Shown: positions 1-9,268, counted from the stretch's first letter. The stretch is 52,851 nucleotides of DNA from Clostridia bacterium (GCA_016929655.1 JAFGIJ010000007.1:1-52851), one strand, 5' to 3'. Made by a program: numbers and translations. Notes: generated from the sequence alone by a model not told the origin.

Positions 1-394
1 GAAGCATTATATATACATCCAGGGGAAGCCCTTCACTGCTGTCGAGCATGAATTCAATGCCTGAAACACCACACACATTGGCTATTTCATGGGGATCAGC
101 GATAACCGTGGTCGTTCCCTTGACAATGACGGACTTGGCAAACTGCGGCGGGGTAAGCATTGAAGATTCAATATGAACATGTCCATCTATGAAACCGGGA
201 CATACATATTTACCCTGTACGTCAATTTCCATCTTTCCGTGATATTCACCGACACCGGCTATGAAACCATCATATACAGCTATGTCACCGTGGTTAATTT
301 CACCCGTAAATACATTGACAACCATGCAGTTCTTCAAAACCAGGTCTGCCTTGGCATCACCTCTTGCCACTTTTACCATCTGCATTGTGTTCAT
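1..394 (-). CDS. ade: Adenine deaminase, N-terminal part (cut by window edge)
   Basis: Only the first 131 codons lie in the window; the gene runs off base 1. The start ATG at 394 has a GGAGGAAATC ribosome binding site. The segment shows the adenine deaminase signature: [14 protein letters not shown] near the start, a metal-binding HxH in [11 protein letters not shown] (about residue 70), then [15 protein letters not shown]. The family hydrolyses adenine to hypoxanthine and ammonia in the cytoplasm with a binuclear metal centre. It starts 12 bases after the regulator gene ends and is the last visible gene of the purine operon, where it would feed hypoxanthine to the molybdenum hydroxylases. 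The C-terminal domain cannot be checked here. Confidence 0.93.
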   Translation of the reverse strand, partial: MNTMQMVKVARGDAKADLVLKNCMVVNVFTGEINHGDIAVYDGFIAGVGEYHGKMEIDVQGKYVCPGFIDGHVHIESSMLTPPQFAKSVIVKGTTTVIADPHEIANVCGVSGIEFMLDSSEGLPLDVYIML

Positions 395-406
395 GATTTC
401 CTCCAA

Positions 407-943
407 TCAAAAAACCGGCGGTGTTATGGTTGAAATGAACCTGAGCATACCGCTTCCGTTGTTTACAATCCTGTGCGGGATGCTGGAAAAATAATAAATG
501 GTGTCCCCCTCTTCAAGATTGTAAACATCGTCACCAATCTGTATCCACATTGTTCCTTCAAGCACATGGGTTACTTCTTCGCCCGTGTGTGAAAGAGGTT
601 CGTCACAGGTTTCTGCGCCGGGTTCAAGGGTTGCCATGAACATCTCCATCTGTCTGTTGAGGTCAGGTGAAAGAAGTTCATAAGTAAGGTGGGATTTATG
701 GAAATTCCTGCTTTGCCTGCTGTCTTTCTTAACAACAATGCCTGTGTTCTTCTCCTCGGTAAAGAAGAAAAATACAGCTACATCCAGTGCTTCTGCTATC
801 TTTCTAAGAGACGTAATGGATGGCTCTGCAAGCTCTCTTTCCACCTGACTGATAAACCCTGATGTCAGGCCTGTTTTCTCTGCCAGCTTTTTCATGCTCA
901 TGCCAAGTTCATTTCTTTTTCTTCGTATTTTTTCACCTATCAC
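407..943 (-). CDS. XRE-family regulator with C-terminal cupin domain
   Basis: A 178-residue protein. Residues 3-58 form a lambda-repressor type helix-turn-helix (IRRKRNELGMSMKKLA, then SGFISQVERELAEPS). Residues 105-178 form a small cupin barrel (HTGEEVTHVLEG, EEGDTIYYFSSIPHR), probably an effector-binding pocket. This is the PuuR-like layout. Translation starts at GTG 943, which overlaps the stop of the upstream FAD-subunit gene as GTGA, and GGAGA lies six bases before it. Because it is cotranscribed with purine genes it is the likely local regulator, sensing a purine or breakdown product. That role is inferred from position; no operator could be tied to it. Confidence 0.9.
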   Translation of the reverse strand: MIGEKIRRKRNELGMSMKKLAEKTGLTSGFISQVERELAEPSITSLRKIAEALDVAVFFFFTEEKNTGIVVKKDSRQSRNFHKSHLTYELLSPDLNRQMEMFMATLEPGAETCDEPLSHTGEEVTHVLEGTMWIQIGDDVYNLEEGDTIYYFSSIPHRIVNNGSGMLRFISTITPPVF

Positions 944-1770
944 TTGTACTCTCCTGCCTTGTCCAAGAATTCATCCAATATATTCATGCACACTTTTTTT
1001 CTATATACAGCCGTTGACCTCTGGTCATCTATAGGCCTGATAAGTTCAGCATAGCTCTTCTTGATTTCCTCTGCGCCAAGACCATTCACCGATGCTTCCA
1101 GCTTTCTGCTTCTTACCACTGTGGGAGCAACAGCTCCAAAAGCACATCTGAACTCATCAATTCTGCCCTTTTTATATGAAATACCCCCTGCAAAGGATAT
1201 CTTTGAGATTGCATCGGATTTTCGGCCGCCTATCTTTTCATAATGAATCATGTCAAACCTGACATCATTTATTACTATCTCCTTTATCATTTCCCGGCTT
1301 TCCAGATAAACTTTTCCGGGACCAAGGATGAACTCTTCAATGGGAACCATTCTTTCGGTTCCCTTTCCATCGATTACAATCTTTGCATCCAGGATATAAA
1401 GAACCGGAAGTGAATCACCTGCAGGAGATGCATTGCCGATATTTCCTCCCAGTGTGGCAATGTGGCGTATTCCGGGGGACGCCATCAGGAGAACTGCCTT
1501 CCTGAGTATTTCAGGAGTTTCCCTGTGGACCAGAATATCTTCAAGTGTTGTCATTGCTCCTATATGAATGAAACCTCCGCTTTTCCGTATATACTTAAGC
1601 TCCCTGAGCTCAGATATAAACAGAACGTCCTTGTCAAACAATGGAGACAGCCCGGCCCAGTTTCTTTTCTTGACCATCAGATCCGTTCCGCCTGCCATAA
1701 GAATCATTTCATTTTTATCCAGAAGTTCCAGGGCTTCTTCATATGTTCCGGGAATAAATGACTTCACCAT
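940..1770 (-). CDS. Molybdenum hydroxylase FAD-binding subunit (second set)
   Basis: A 276-residue medium subunit of the xanthine dehydrogenase family. It shows the two FAD motifs, MAGGTDLMV near residue 26 and TLGGNIGNASPAGDSLP near residue 107, both in canonical form, and the C-terminal CO dehydrogenase flavoprotein domain. It passes electrons from the 2Fe-2S subunit to NAD or another acceptor. The ATG at 1770 follows AAGGGATT, and the gene overlaps the 2Fe-2S subunit gene by 7 bases. With the next two genes it makes a complete FAD / 2Fe-2S / Mo trimer. The family is clear; substrate (xanthine, hypoxanthine or another N-heterocycle) is not fixed by sequence. Confidence 0.93.
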   Translation of the reverse strand: MVKSFIPGTYEEALELLDKNEMILMAGGTDLMVKKRNWAGLSPLFDKDVLFISELRELKYIRKSGGFIHIGAMTTLEDILVHRETPEILRKAVLLMASPGIRHIATLGGNIGNASPAGDSLPVLYILDAKIVIDGKGTERMVPIEEFILGPGKVYLESREMIKEIVINDVRFDMIHYEKIGGRKSDAISKISFAGGISYKKGRIDEFRCAFGAVAPTVVRSRKLEASVNGLGAEEIKKSYAELIRPIDDQRSTAVYRKKVCMNILDEFLDKAGEYK

Positions 1771-2237
1771 AATCCCTTCCCCCTTTCAGCTGCCCTGAGC
1801 ACTGCACTGACTATCATGTTGTACCCCGTGCACCTGCATAGATTCCCCGAAAGAGCATCCTTTATTTCATCCTCAGTGGGATCCGGATTTTTATTCAGCA
1901 GGGATTCAGTGGCAATAACCATACCGGGAATACAAAAACCGCACTGCACAGCCCCTTCATCTTCATAAGCACCATGGATGACCCTGTATCTTTCCGTCTT
2001 CGAAAACCCGTCTATTGTAACAATATCTTTTCCCATGGCATTTCCGACAGGCATAAGACACGAACTGACAATTTCGTGGTTGACCAGGACAGAACAAGCT
2101 CCGCATTCACCTTCACCACAGCCTTCCTTGACACCGGTCAATCCGAAATCCTCACGCAGTACATCCAGCAGGCGTTTCGTGGGATCAACATCAATGGTTA
2201 CATTCTTGCCGTTCAAAACAAATTCAATCTCAGTCAT
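1764..2237 (-). CDS. Molybdenum hydroxylase 2Fe-2S subunit (second set)
   Basis: A 157-residue small subunit. The plant-type ferredoxin domain has CGEGECGACSVLVN with a later cysteine in VSSCLMP (residues about 40-62). The second, all-helical cluster domain has CGFCIPGM and LCRCTGYN (about 100-140). It carries electrons between the molybdenum centre and FAD. The gene overlaps the molybdenum subunit gene by 8 bases and the FAD subunit gene by 7, so translational coupling is likely. All eight expected cysteines are present. Confidence 0.94.
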   Translation of the reverse strand: MTEIEFVLNGKNVTIDVDPTKRLLDVLREDFGLTGVKEGCGEGECGACSVLVNHEIVSSCLMPVGNAMGKDIVTIDGFSKTERYRVIHGAYEDEGAVQCGFCIPGMVIATESLLNKNPDPTEDEIKDALSGNLCRCTGYNMIVSAVLRAAERGKGLW

Positions 2238-4320
2238 TTTCCAAAAGCTCCATAATATATTCCGGCGTAGCCGGTATTTTCATTACCTTTTTCCCAATGG
2301 CATTTTCTATTGCAAGGGCTACTGCCGGTGCTCCTCCTACAAGAGGAAGTTCGCCGGCTCCCTTTGCCCCATATGGCCCCAACGGGAATGGATTATCCAT
2401 GATCACGGTTTCAACGGGAGCACAGTCACAGGCTGTGGGGATGATATAATCCGTTACATTACGCTGCCTGATTCTTCCGTCCTTTGTATCCATGACTTCT
2501 ATGGTGCCGTACGCAACACCCTGCAGCAGACCACCTTCTATCTGACCTATTATGATTCTTTCATCAATGGCCTTTCCAATGTCATATACACCCCAGAGAT
2601 TCCTTATATTTACCTCATAGGTTGCCTTGTCCACTTCAACTTCCGCTACATTGACTCCCCATGAATATGCCGGGTAGGCATCCCCGGTCAGGGTTTCATC
2701 ATCCCATTCAACATAATCGGGCTGTTTGTATCTTTCTTCAATGAGTATTTCCTCTCCATCGACCCATTGTTCCTTTAGTTTCAGTGCGGCCCTTGCAATC
2801 AGTCCACCTACTATCATTATTGTTCTTGATGCAACTGTGGGACCTGAATCCGGCACCAGATCTGTGTCGGGATTGTTGTATATTACTCTTTCAACAGGTA
2901 TCTCCAGAACACCGGCTGCAATCTTTCTCAGAGTTGTAAAAGCACCCTGTCCCATCTCTGTATTTGCAGCAAGTACTGTGACAGTGTTATCTTTTTCCTT
3001 TCGGAGCCTGACAACTGCCTTGATATGTTTTTGTTCACCGCTTCCGGTGAACCCGCATCCATGAAGATACCAGGACATTCCGATTCCCCGGAAATCATCC
3101 TTCGCAGAGTATTGTTTTCTCTTTGTTTTGTAGTCTGACATTTCCATTACTTTATCAATCATTTTATTCATAATTATCGGGTCTCTGAAATGACCGCCGG
3201 TTGAAGTAGCTTCTCCCTGTTTTGCAAGATGCCTGCTTCTGAATTCCAGATTATCTTCACCAAGCTCCTGTGCAACATGATTGATGAACATTTCTATTGC
3301 AAAGAACATCTGGGGTGCGCCGAATCCGCGAAAAGCTCCGTTTGGCACAGTGTTTGTTTCAAATACGTCACCTGATACAGAAAGATTGTCAATTGTATAA
3401 ACTCCGCTTGCTGCAATCATCGCCCTTTGAAGAACAACCCCCGACAATCCTATATATGCACCGCTGTCCAGGGACACATGCACTTTCATTGCTCTGATAT
3501 TATTGTCTTCATCAACAGCCGCTTTGAATTTTATAAGCGATGGATGCCGCTTGGTCGTACTTTCAATGTCTTCAACCCTGTCATATATCAATCTTACGGG
3601 TCTTCCGATTTTCATGGATGCAACTGCAACCTGACAGCCAATAAGTGAAGGGAACTCCTCCTTACCACCAAAGGCTCCTCCCGTTGCAGCCTGTTGGATC
3701 CTGACTTTGTCGTTTTCAATTCCCAGTGCCTGAACGACGGCATTCTTTATATAGTAAGGACACTGCATGGAACCGATGACCGTGGATTTACCATCCTCGA
3801 AAATACCGATTATCCCCTGGGGTTCCAGGTATATATGTTCCTGGTATCCTGTTTTGTATTCTCCTGTGATAATCCTGGACCCGTCTTTGAAATATTTCTC
3901 TCCATCACCTTTTTCATAATCATAATGGATTACACTGTTCACATAGCCGAACTCAGGAACCAGGGGTTCATATTCAACCTTGATTCCATCAATTATTTCC
4001 TTTATTACCGCCCTGTCTTCACCCACAACCAGAAGTATCGGTTCGCCTATGTGCCTGACTTCTTCTTCAGCAAATACAGGCATGTCGTCAAAGATAATCT
4101 TCACCCTGTTCATACCGGGAACATCACTGCGGTCCACGATGTAATATCCTGTTGGAATTTCCGGAAACTCAATATTCGTTATTCGAGCCCTGGCCATGGT
4201 TGAACGCAGCGTCCTTGCATGAAGGGCTCCTTCTATTTTCATATCACTTATATACTCAATGCTGCCCGATGTCTTTGCGTTTGTATCCTGCTTATTTATA
4301 GACCTGCTGATATCACTCAT
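2230..4320 (-). CDS. Molybdenum hydroxylase Mo-cofactor subunit (second set)
   Basis: The start is placed at ATG 4320, preceded by GGAGAG; this gives 696 residues and avoids an unlikely arginine-rich extension. It has the aldehyde oxidase/xanthine dehydrogenase fold: GGAFGGKE (about 214-221) at the molybdopterin, AFRGFGAPQ (about 327-335) with the arginine used by purine hydroxylases, and KGAGELPL near the C terminus with the general-base glutamate. The AFRGFG form favours a purine-type substrate over CO (which uses a different loop), so xanthine or hypoxanthine oxidation is likely but inferred. It lies 13 bases after the PreA-like gene and overlaps the 2Fe-2S subunit gene. Confidence 0.92.
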   Translation of the reverse strand: MSDISRSINKQDTNAKTSGSIEYISDMKIEGALHARTLRSTMARARITNIEFPEIPTGYYIVDRSDVPGMNRVKIIFDDMPVFAEEEVRHIGEPILLVVGEDRAVIKEIIDGIKVEYEPLVPEFGYVNSVIHYDYEKGDGEKYFKDGSRIITGEYKTGYQEHIYLEPQGIIGIFEDGKSTVIGSMQCPYYIKNAVVQALGIENDKVRIQQAATGGAFGGKEEFPSLIGCQVAVASMKIGRPVRLIYDRVEDIESTTKRHPSLIKFKAAVDEDNNIRAMKVHVSLDSGAYIGLSGVVLQRAMIAASGVYTIDNLSVSGDVFETNTVPNGAFRGFGAPQMFFAIEMFINHVAQELGEDNLEFRSRHLAKQGEATSTGGHFRDPIIMNKMIDKVMEMSDYKTKRKQYSAKDDFRGIGMSWYLHGCGFTGSGEQKHIKAVVRLRKEKDNTVTVLAANTEMGQGAFTTLRKIAAGVLEIPVERVIYNNPDTDLVPDSGPTVASRTIMIVGGLIARAALKLKEQWVDGEEILIEERYKQPDYVEWDDETLTGDAYPAYSWGVNVAEVEVDKATYEVNIRNLWGVYDIGKAIDERIIIGQIEGGLLQGVAYGTIEVMDTKDGRIRQRNVTDYIIPTACDCAPVETVIMDNPFPLGPYGAKGAGELPLVGGAPAVALAIENAIGKKVMKIPATPEYIMELLEND

Positions 4321-4333
4321 TAAAACTCTCCTT

Positions 4334-5407
4334 CTACGACAATGCCCCGACGGGACATTTGGAAATGCAAAGGCCGCAGCCGAAACATTTGTCACCGTCT
4401 ATGATTATTTTTTCATCATAGGTAATTGCAAAATATGGGCAGATTCGTTCGCAAAGCCTGCAGTGTGTGCATTTATCTTCATCAAGCACCGCTGTCTTCG
4501 GATCATATACAGTATCAATTGAAAGACCTGTTTCATAGACTTCCCTGATATCCCTGAAACCATATTTATCCAGAGCTGCGGGCAATTCCTTTATTATCTT
4601 TGAATACAGATCCTTGCCCTTTAACAATGCCCCGGACAGCATCTGAACCCCGCCTGCTCCTGCAAGAAGGAACTGCAGTACATCATCCGCACTTGAAACT
4701 CCCCCTGTTCCTATGACTGTAAAATCGGGGAGGGCTTTCTTGATTGTATATATTATGCCAAGGGCCAGATTTCTGATGACGGGTCCTGATGTCCAGACAA
4801 AACCACTTTCGCCGCAATATTCAAGGCTTCTTTTGGCAATATTGATGTTCATTGTGGGTCCCAGGGAATTGATTGCCGCAACTCCTGTGGCTCCCGCATC
4901 CCTCACTGCTTCTGCAAATTTTACCGGTTCAGGTATATGCGGACTGATTTTCATATATAGAGGTTTTTTAGTATTGCTTCTTATGGCTTTCACCGTGTCT
5001 GAAATCACCGAAAGGTCCTTTCCGACATAATGGGTCGAAACCTCAAATGCATCTGCAAATTTATCAAGTTTGGGTACAAGGATCTCCATGTCCTCCCTTG
5101 TATATCCCATGCTGACAATCAGCGGCACCTTTTTAATCTTCATGAATTCAGGAAGAATTTCCTCGATCCATTTTTCCATTGGGAACTCGGACCACAGTTC
5201 AGAATTCATTATATGGCTGCGATCTCCGTATATACATGGTCTTGGTACCTTTGCTGCTTCAACTGAAATGGTCTTGGTAACCATGGCTCCAACACCCTGT
5301 TCCTGCATGAACTGCATCTTTTCAAAGTCACCTGTCAGCGGACCCGATGCAGGCATCAGCGGATTATCCAATATCAGTCCGTCAAATTCAGTCTTCAATC
5401 TGTTCAT
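4334..5407 (-). CDS. PreA/YgfK-like dihydroorotate dehydrogenase-fold protein with two 4Fe-4S clusters
   Basis: A 357-residue protein with a TIM-barrel flavin domain (residues 1-290; NPLMPASGPLTGD near the start, GTGGVSSADDVLQF phosphate-binding loop near 235) and a C-terminal bacterial ferredoxin domain with CTHCRLCERICP (313-324) and CFGCGLCISKCP (341-352). It resembles the dihydropyrimidine dehydrogenase PreA chain. The segment that normally holds the NFSCP active-site motif reads FEVSTHYVGK (121-130), with no cysteine, so ordinary pyrimidine reduction is doubtful. It sits 3 bases after ssnA in the purine operon, where E. coli has ygfK. A purine-ring or ring-opened intermediate reductase is a reasonable guess. 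ATG 5407 follows AGGAG. Confidence 0.85.
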   Translation of the reverse strand: MNRLKTEFDGLILDNPLMPASGPLTGDFEKMQFMQEQGVGAMVTKTISVEAAKVPRPCIYGDRSHIMNSELWSEFPMEKWIEEILPEFMKIKKVPLIVSMGYTREDMEILVPKLDKFADAFEVSTHYVGKDLSVISDTVKAIRSNTKKPLYMKISPHIPEPVKFAEAVRDAGATGVAAINSLGPTMNINIAKRSLEYCGESGFVWTSGPVIRNLALGIIYTIKKALPDFTVIGTGGVSSADDVLQFLLAGAGGVQMLSGALLKGKDLYSKIIKELPAALDKYGFRDIREVYETGLSIDTVYDPKTAVLDEDKCTHCRLCERICPYFAITYDEKIIIDGDKCFGCGLCISKCPVGALS

Positions 5408-5410
5408 AAA

Positions 5411-6673
5411 TCAACTCCTGTTCAATCTGTCCCAAAGTTTTCCGGCGGTTTTTGCCGCTTGTTGGATTTCTTCAATGGTAACTGTATTGCAAATACAATT
5501 ATCTACAACCTTCTTTCCATTTTTCCATACATCCGAAGGTTTCAGGCTGCATGACAGCCCGAAAAGAATATGTCCGAAGGCATTGCTGCCATCCATGGGA
5601 GATATGGGTTCATAGCAGACCTTGATGATATCTGCATCAAACCCTTCCTTTATCCGGCCTATCTTAAGACCCATATATTCATTCATATATTCATAATTGT
5701 TATTTACCAGTTCAAGCAGTTCCGAAAGTCCGAATGCAACAGGAGAACTGTACTTATGTTTCATCGCCAGCAGCAGGCTCATCCATTCCGATGCTATTCC
5801 CATGGACATGCCGTCATTTCCTATAAGGCACTTAACATTCTGCTTCATGAGCATCTTAATATCCGGCAGTCCGACCGCATTGTTCATGTTGGATTGTACG
5901 TTTATGGCAACATAACATTGGTTTTTGGCAATTAGTTCTGCTTCTTCTTCGTTTATGTGTATGCAGTGGGAAAGTATGGACCCCTTGTTCAGCAACCCGA
6001 AGTCACCAAGCCTTTGGACAACCCGTTTGCCGTGATAGTCCATGGAACTTTCCTGGTCAAGCCAGCTTTCTGCCACATGGATATGTATAGGTCTGTTTCC
6101 AAGGGCCATCCTGACTTTTTCAAGGGTATCATCCGAAAGTGACATTGAAGCATGCAGCCCGAACATATCACCGCTTTCCAGATTCTCTGCCATGCAGTCA
6201 TCTGTGTTGAACCGGTCACTGGTTTCAAAGCAAAGGGACCCGGTCAGGCCCGCTTTTTCAAATGCCTTCCTTACCAGATTCAAAGAACCTTTTATATATC
6301 CGCTTGCATGATGGTCAATTACTGCAGTTACTCCGTTCAACAGATATTCACGTGCTGCCGTCAGCGCACTGTAATATATGTCATCCTTTTCAAGATGTGA
6401 ATCTATCTTCCACCAGAGCTGGTCAAGCAGTTCTTGAAAATTTGAAGGATTGAAGGGCAGCGCCAGGCCTCTTGAAAATGTTGAATAAATATGAGTATGT
6501 GCAACGGTAAGACCGGGCATGACCAATGCCCCCCGGCAATCGGTTATATCATAACCTTCATCCCTGAAGGCCTTCATGTCCCCGACCTTCTCTATTTTTT
6601 CGTTAAATATAACAAACCCATTTTCAATATAGCTTTCAAAGTCATATATCCTGGCATTTATCAGAGCAAACAT
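5411..6673 (-). CDS. ssnA: SsnA-type amidohydrolase
   Basis: A 420-residue amidohydrolase of the chlorohydrolase/guanine deaminase group, closest by eye to SsnA. It has the metal-binding HxH in TVAHTHIYS (about residue 59), a histidine in IHIHVAES (about 197), SHCIHI, and the aspartate in IGNDGMSMG (about 280). Length fits SsnA (about 440). SsnA accompanies molybdenum hydroxylases in purine/urate clusters. The exact substrate is uncertain; deamination or ring hydrolysis of a purine derivative is expected. ATG 6673 follows GGAGG and overlaps the end of the hydantoinase gene by 13 bases. Confidence 0.85.
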   Translation of the reverse strand: MFALINARIYDFESYIENGFVIFNEKIEKVGDMKAFRDEGYDITDCRGALVMPGLTVAHTHIYSTFSRGLALPFNPSNFQELLDQLWWKIDSHLEKDDIYYSALTAAREYLLNGVTAVIDHHASGYIKGSLNLVRKAFEKAGLTGSLCFETSDRFNTDDCMAENLESGDMFGLHASMSLSDDTLEKVRMALGNRPIHIHVAESWLDQESSMDYHGKRVVQRLGDFGLLNKGSILSHCIHINEEEAELIAKNQCYVAINVQSNMNNAVGLPDIKMLMKQNVKCLIGNDGMSMGIASEWMSLLLAMKHKYSSPVAFGLSELLELVNNNYEYMNEYMGLKIGRIKEGFDADIIKVCYEPISPMDGSNAFGHILFGLSCSLKPSDVWKNGKKVVDNCICNTVTIEEIQQAAKTAGKLWDRLNRS

Positions 6674-7986
6674 TTTCCGTTTCCTCCCTTCAATTCTTCA
6701 TTTTCTATTACAAAATGTCCCCTTGATATAACTGAAACCACCTTTATCATTGAAGCAAATGCTCCGGCTCCCTGTGTATAAATGGAATAATCCGAGGCTG
6801 AATGATCTTCTGTCTTAAGATAAGGACCATCGTCATCAAGTATCACAAGATCTGCATCAGACTCTTCCTTTATTACACCTTTCTTCGGGTACAGGCCGAA
6901 CAGCTTTGCGGGATTTTCGCTCATTCTGTCAATTGCCCCGTTTCCCAGCAGGCCATACATGGCCAGGAATGAGTATTCAATGGAACCTACACCCATTGGT
7001 ATATCCTTGAGGTTCTCCTTTTCTTTGTCCTTTTTCATATATGCACAATGGTCCGTTCCGATAGTTTCAACCAATTCAACATTATTCAAAAGCAGCCCTT
7101 GTGACCGGTGGCTTCTAAGCGGAGGAACCATGGTGAACAGATATCCGTCTTCACGGTCATATTCATGAAGATTCAGGAAAAAGTAGTGAGGACAGCTTTC
7201 TATATGGAAACCTTTTCCAAGAAGGTGGGGATATCTGATTGAAAGGGCCTGTATTGTATGGCCGCTGCTGACATGAACCATGTATAGGTTTCCACCCGTC
7301 TCCTCAACCATGCCTGCCAGTGACAATGCTTCTGATATTTCAGCCTCTTCATTTCTGGCAGAAGTAATATCCCATACCTTATGTCCCGGAAGCACGCCTA
7401 CCATGTTATCATTTTCAGCATGGACAAGAAGGGTGAAGCCCAGTTCCTTTGACAAACCGAGGAGTTCCCTTATTTCTCTTTCATATGTCCGTCTGCCCGA
7501 TTCAGAATATGTAGTGAATATCTTTATGGAGTCCAGGCCCTTTGATTTTGCAATCCCGGCAAGCTCCCTCGTCTGCCCCACAGGATTGGCAAGGGTTGCA
7601 TGGAATTTATAGTCAACTATACTTTTTTCAGCAAGTTTCTTTCTTTTTTCCAGAGCACTTTCAAAGTCACTGGATTTTGAAACCGGGTCCAGAAAATCGA
7701 TGAAAGTGGTTATTCCACCAAATGCAGCAGAAACCGACCCTGAATAGAAGTCATCGCATGAAACTATATTCCCCGTATCCAGTTCAAAGTGCACATGGGG
7801 ATCAATGAGCCCGGGAATAATTCTTTTACCTTCGGCATTATATGTTTTTCTGCATGGTTTCACTTCGCTGCCAATGCAACGGATTTTATCATCATCAATG
7901 TAGATATTAACTTTTTGGAATGACCGGTCAATATATGCCATACCGTTCATTATTCCAAGGTCATGCAAATCTTTCACCTGTTTCAA
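6661..7986 (-). CDS. Dihydropyrimidinase/hydantoinase-like cyclic amidohydrolase
   Basis: A cyclic amidohydrolase of about 430-441 residues. Metal ligands are recognisable in order: DPHVHFEL (HxH, about 60), the carboxylated lysine in SIKIFTTYS (about 154), LLVHAEND (about 188), MVHVSSGH (about 241) and ETIGTDHCAY (aspartate, about 315). The family hydrolyses five- and six-membered cyclic amides such as hydantoins, dihydropyrimidines and allantoin. Here it corresponds in position to HyuA of purine-degradation clusters. The start is uncertain: TTG 7986, GTG 7977 and ATG 7950 are in frame, all inside or beside the overlapping end of the NTPase gene. The DLGIMNG match to the family N terminus argues against ATG 7950. 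Confidence 0.87.
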   Translation of the reverse strand: MKQVKDLHDLGIMNGMAYIDRSFQKVNIYIDDDKIRCIGSEVKPCRKTYNAEGKRIIPGLIDPHVHFELDTGNIVSCDDFYSGSVSAAFGGITTFIDFLDPVSKSSDFESALEKRKKLAEKSIVDYKFHATLANPVGQTRELAGIAKSKGLDSIKIFTTYSESGRRTYEREIRELLGLSKELGFTLLVHAENDNMVGVLPGHKVWDITSARNEEAEISEALSLAGMVEETGGNLYMVHVSSGHTIQALSIRYPHLLGKGFHIESCPHYFFLNLHEYDREDGYLFTMVPPLRSHRSQGLLLNNVELVETIGTDHCAYMKKDKEKENLKDIPMGVGSIEYSFLAMYGLLGNGAIDRMSENPAKLFGLYPKKGVIKEESDADLVILDDDGPYLKTEDHSASDYSIYTQGAGAFASMIKVVSVISRGHFVIENEELKGGNGKCLL

Positions 7987-8449
7987 TTATTTTTATATCA
8001 ATAAACCCATATTTTTCAATTACATCCTGAAGATTGGTATCCCTGACTGTAAGAACCGCTTTTGCACCGAACCCTGCAATTTTCTTCACAGCTTCATGAA
8101 AGCACATGTCACCAAGCTCAAGGGAACCTATTTCATCGAGAAAAATTGTCAATGTCCTGTCCTTCAACATTATGTCAATCCCTGCATTTACCATGGAAAC
8201 CGCATCCTCTGAAAAACTGTAGGGACCCAGTGAACAACATTGCTTCCATTCACCGGACAAACTGTTTGCCTTTCTGGCCAGAGGCATCCTATCGCCTGTT
8301 GAAAGTCTCATTAAATCAAAACCTTCCACAATATTCCCATTCATCATTTTTACGGAAGCATAACCATCACCCTTGCTGCACTTTTGGAACTCTTCAATAA
8401 GTCTGGTTGTCTTACCTGAATGAATGGGTCCGGTAATCAACGTTATCAT
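7961..8449 (-). CDS. THEP1-like nucleoside-triphosphatase
   Basis: A 162-residue P-loop protein: Walker A GPIHSGKTTRL (residues 7-17) and Walker B TIFLDEIGSLEL (about 102-113), the layout of NTPase_1 (THEP1) proteins. Members hydrolyse nucleoside triphosphates; the cellular role is poorly known. It overlaps the XdhC-type gene as ATGA and the hydantoinase gene by 26 bases, so it is made together with the cofactor-handling protein. A role in molybdenum cofactor delivery or maturation is inferred from this context only. Confidence 0.83.
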   Translation of the reverse strand: MITLITGPIHSGKTTRLIEEFQKCSKGDGYASVKMMNGNIVEGFDLMRLSTGDRMPLARKANSLSGEWKQCCSLGPYSFSEDAVSMVNAGIDIMLKDRTLTIFLDEIGSLELGDMCFHEAVKKIAGFGAKAVLTVRDTNLQDVIEKYGFIDIKIIETGERFA

Positions 8450-9261
8450 TTGTATTCCCCGGGTCTCATATGTCTGTGACCGCTTTTTCCGTTTTTTACA
8501 ACCATAATTTCAGCACATATCGATACTGCTATCTCCTCGGGAGACCCTCCTCCGGTATCCAGTCCCACCGGTGAATAGAAGTTGCTCAGATCAACATCAC
8601 CGAACCGCTCCTTTATTCTTTTCATGAAATCCGCAAGTTTTTCCAATGAACACAGCATGCCTATATATGCCGGTTTCAGTCCAAGCTCTATTATTTCTTC
8701 AATCACGTTATAGTCATACTTGTGTGATGGAGTACATACAAGAACAAAGCTACCTTCCCTGATGCCTTCTTTTCTTATGAAATCAACAAAGGATGAATTC
8801 ACCTTTCTGTCAGCACCTTCAAAAGCATCTATGACCGGTGTTCTTTCATCTATTACAGTCACATGGTAGTTCATTGTTTTCAAAACATTCACCGTTGCCT
8901 GACCTACATGACCGGCACCGAACAGATACACATATGCATCCGGTCCAATATATTCATAAAACAGTGTTACCGTTCCTCCGCACACCATGGGCAGAGTTCT
9001 GGCACCTTCAATTACCTCACCTTCATTGAGAAAATATTTCTCAAGAAGATTCTGCCTTGTCCCCATCAGTTCCTTGCATTTTTCACGGGCATGGAACTCA
9101 AGTGCTCCTCCTCCGACCGTACCCGAAGCCTGGCCGTCTTCACAGACAATCATTTTCTTGCCTGCTTCAACTGGTCCTGCTCCGGTTTTTTCAACGGCAG
9201 TTACAAGCATGCATGCCATTCCTCTGCCGGATAATCTTGCAATATCATCAAAGATCTTCAT
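8446..9261 (-). CDS. XdhC/CoxI-family molybdenum cofactor insertion protein
   Basis: The start is set at ATG 9261 (MKIFDDIARLSGRG) with AGGAGTTGT before it, giving 271 residues. The N-terminal XdhC_CoxI domain has MACMLVTAVEKTGAGP, DGQASGTVGGGALE and a cysteine in PMVCGGTV. The C-terminal Rossmann domain has YLFGAGHVGQATV (about 125-137), VLVCTPSHKYD and YIGMLCS, ending with the family SPVGLDTGGGSPEEIAVS motif. Relatives bind molybdenum cofactor, protect it during sulfuration and insert it into xanthine dehydrogenase. It lies 7 bases after the membrane protein gene and overlaps the NTPase gene. It may serve both hydroxylases in this operon. Confidence 0.9.
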   Translation of the reverse strand: MKIFDDIARLSGRGMACMLVTAVEKTGAGPVEAGKKMIVCEDGQASGTVGGGALEFHAREKCKELMGTRQNLLEKYFLNEGEVIEGARTLPMVCGGTVTLFYEYIGPDAYVYLFGAGHVGQATVNVLKTMNYHVTVIDERTPVIDAFEGADRKVNSSFVDFIRKEGIREGSFVLVCTPSHKYDYNVIEEIIELGLKPAYIGMLCSLEKLADFMKRIKERFGDVDLSNFYSPVGLDTGGGSPEEIAVSICAEIMVVKNGKSGHRHMRPGEYK

Positions 9262-9268
9262 ACAACTC

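Noticed and set aside
1978-2664. Long open frame (228 codons) on the plus strand
   Set aside because: It lies fully opposite two well-supported subunit genes, has no ribosome binding site and no recognisable product.
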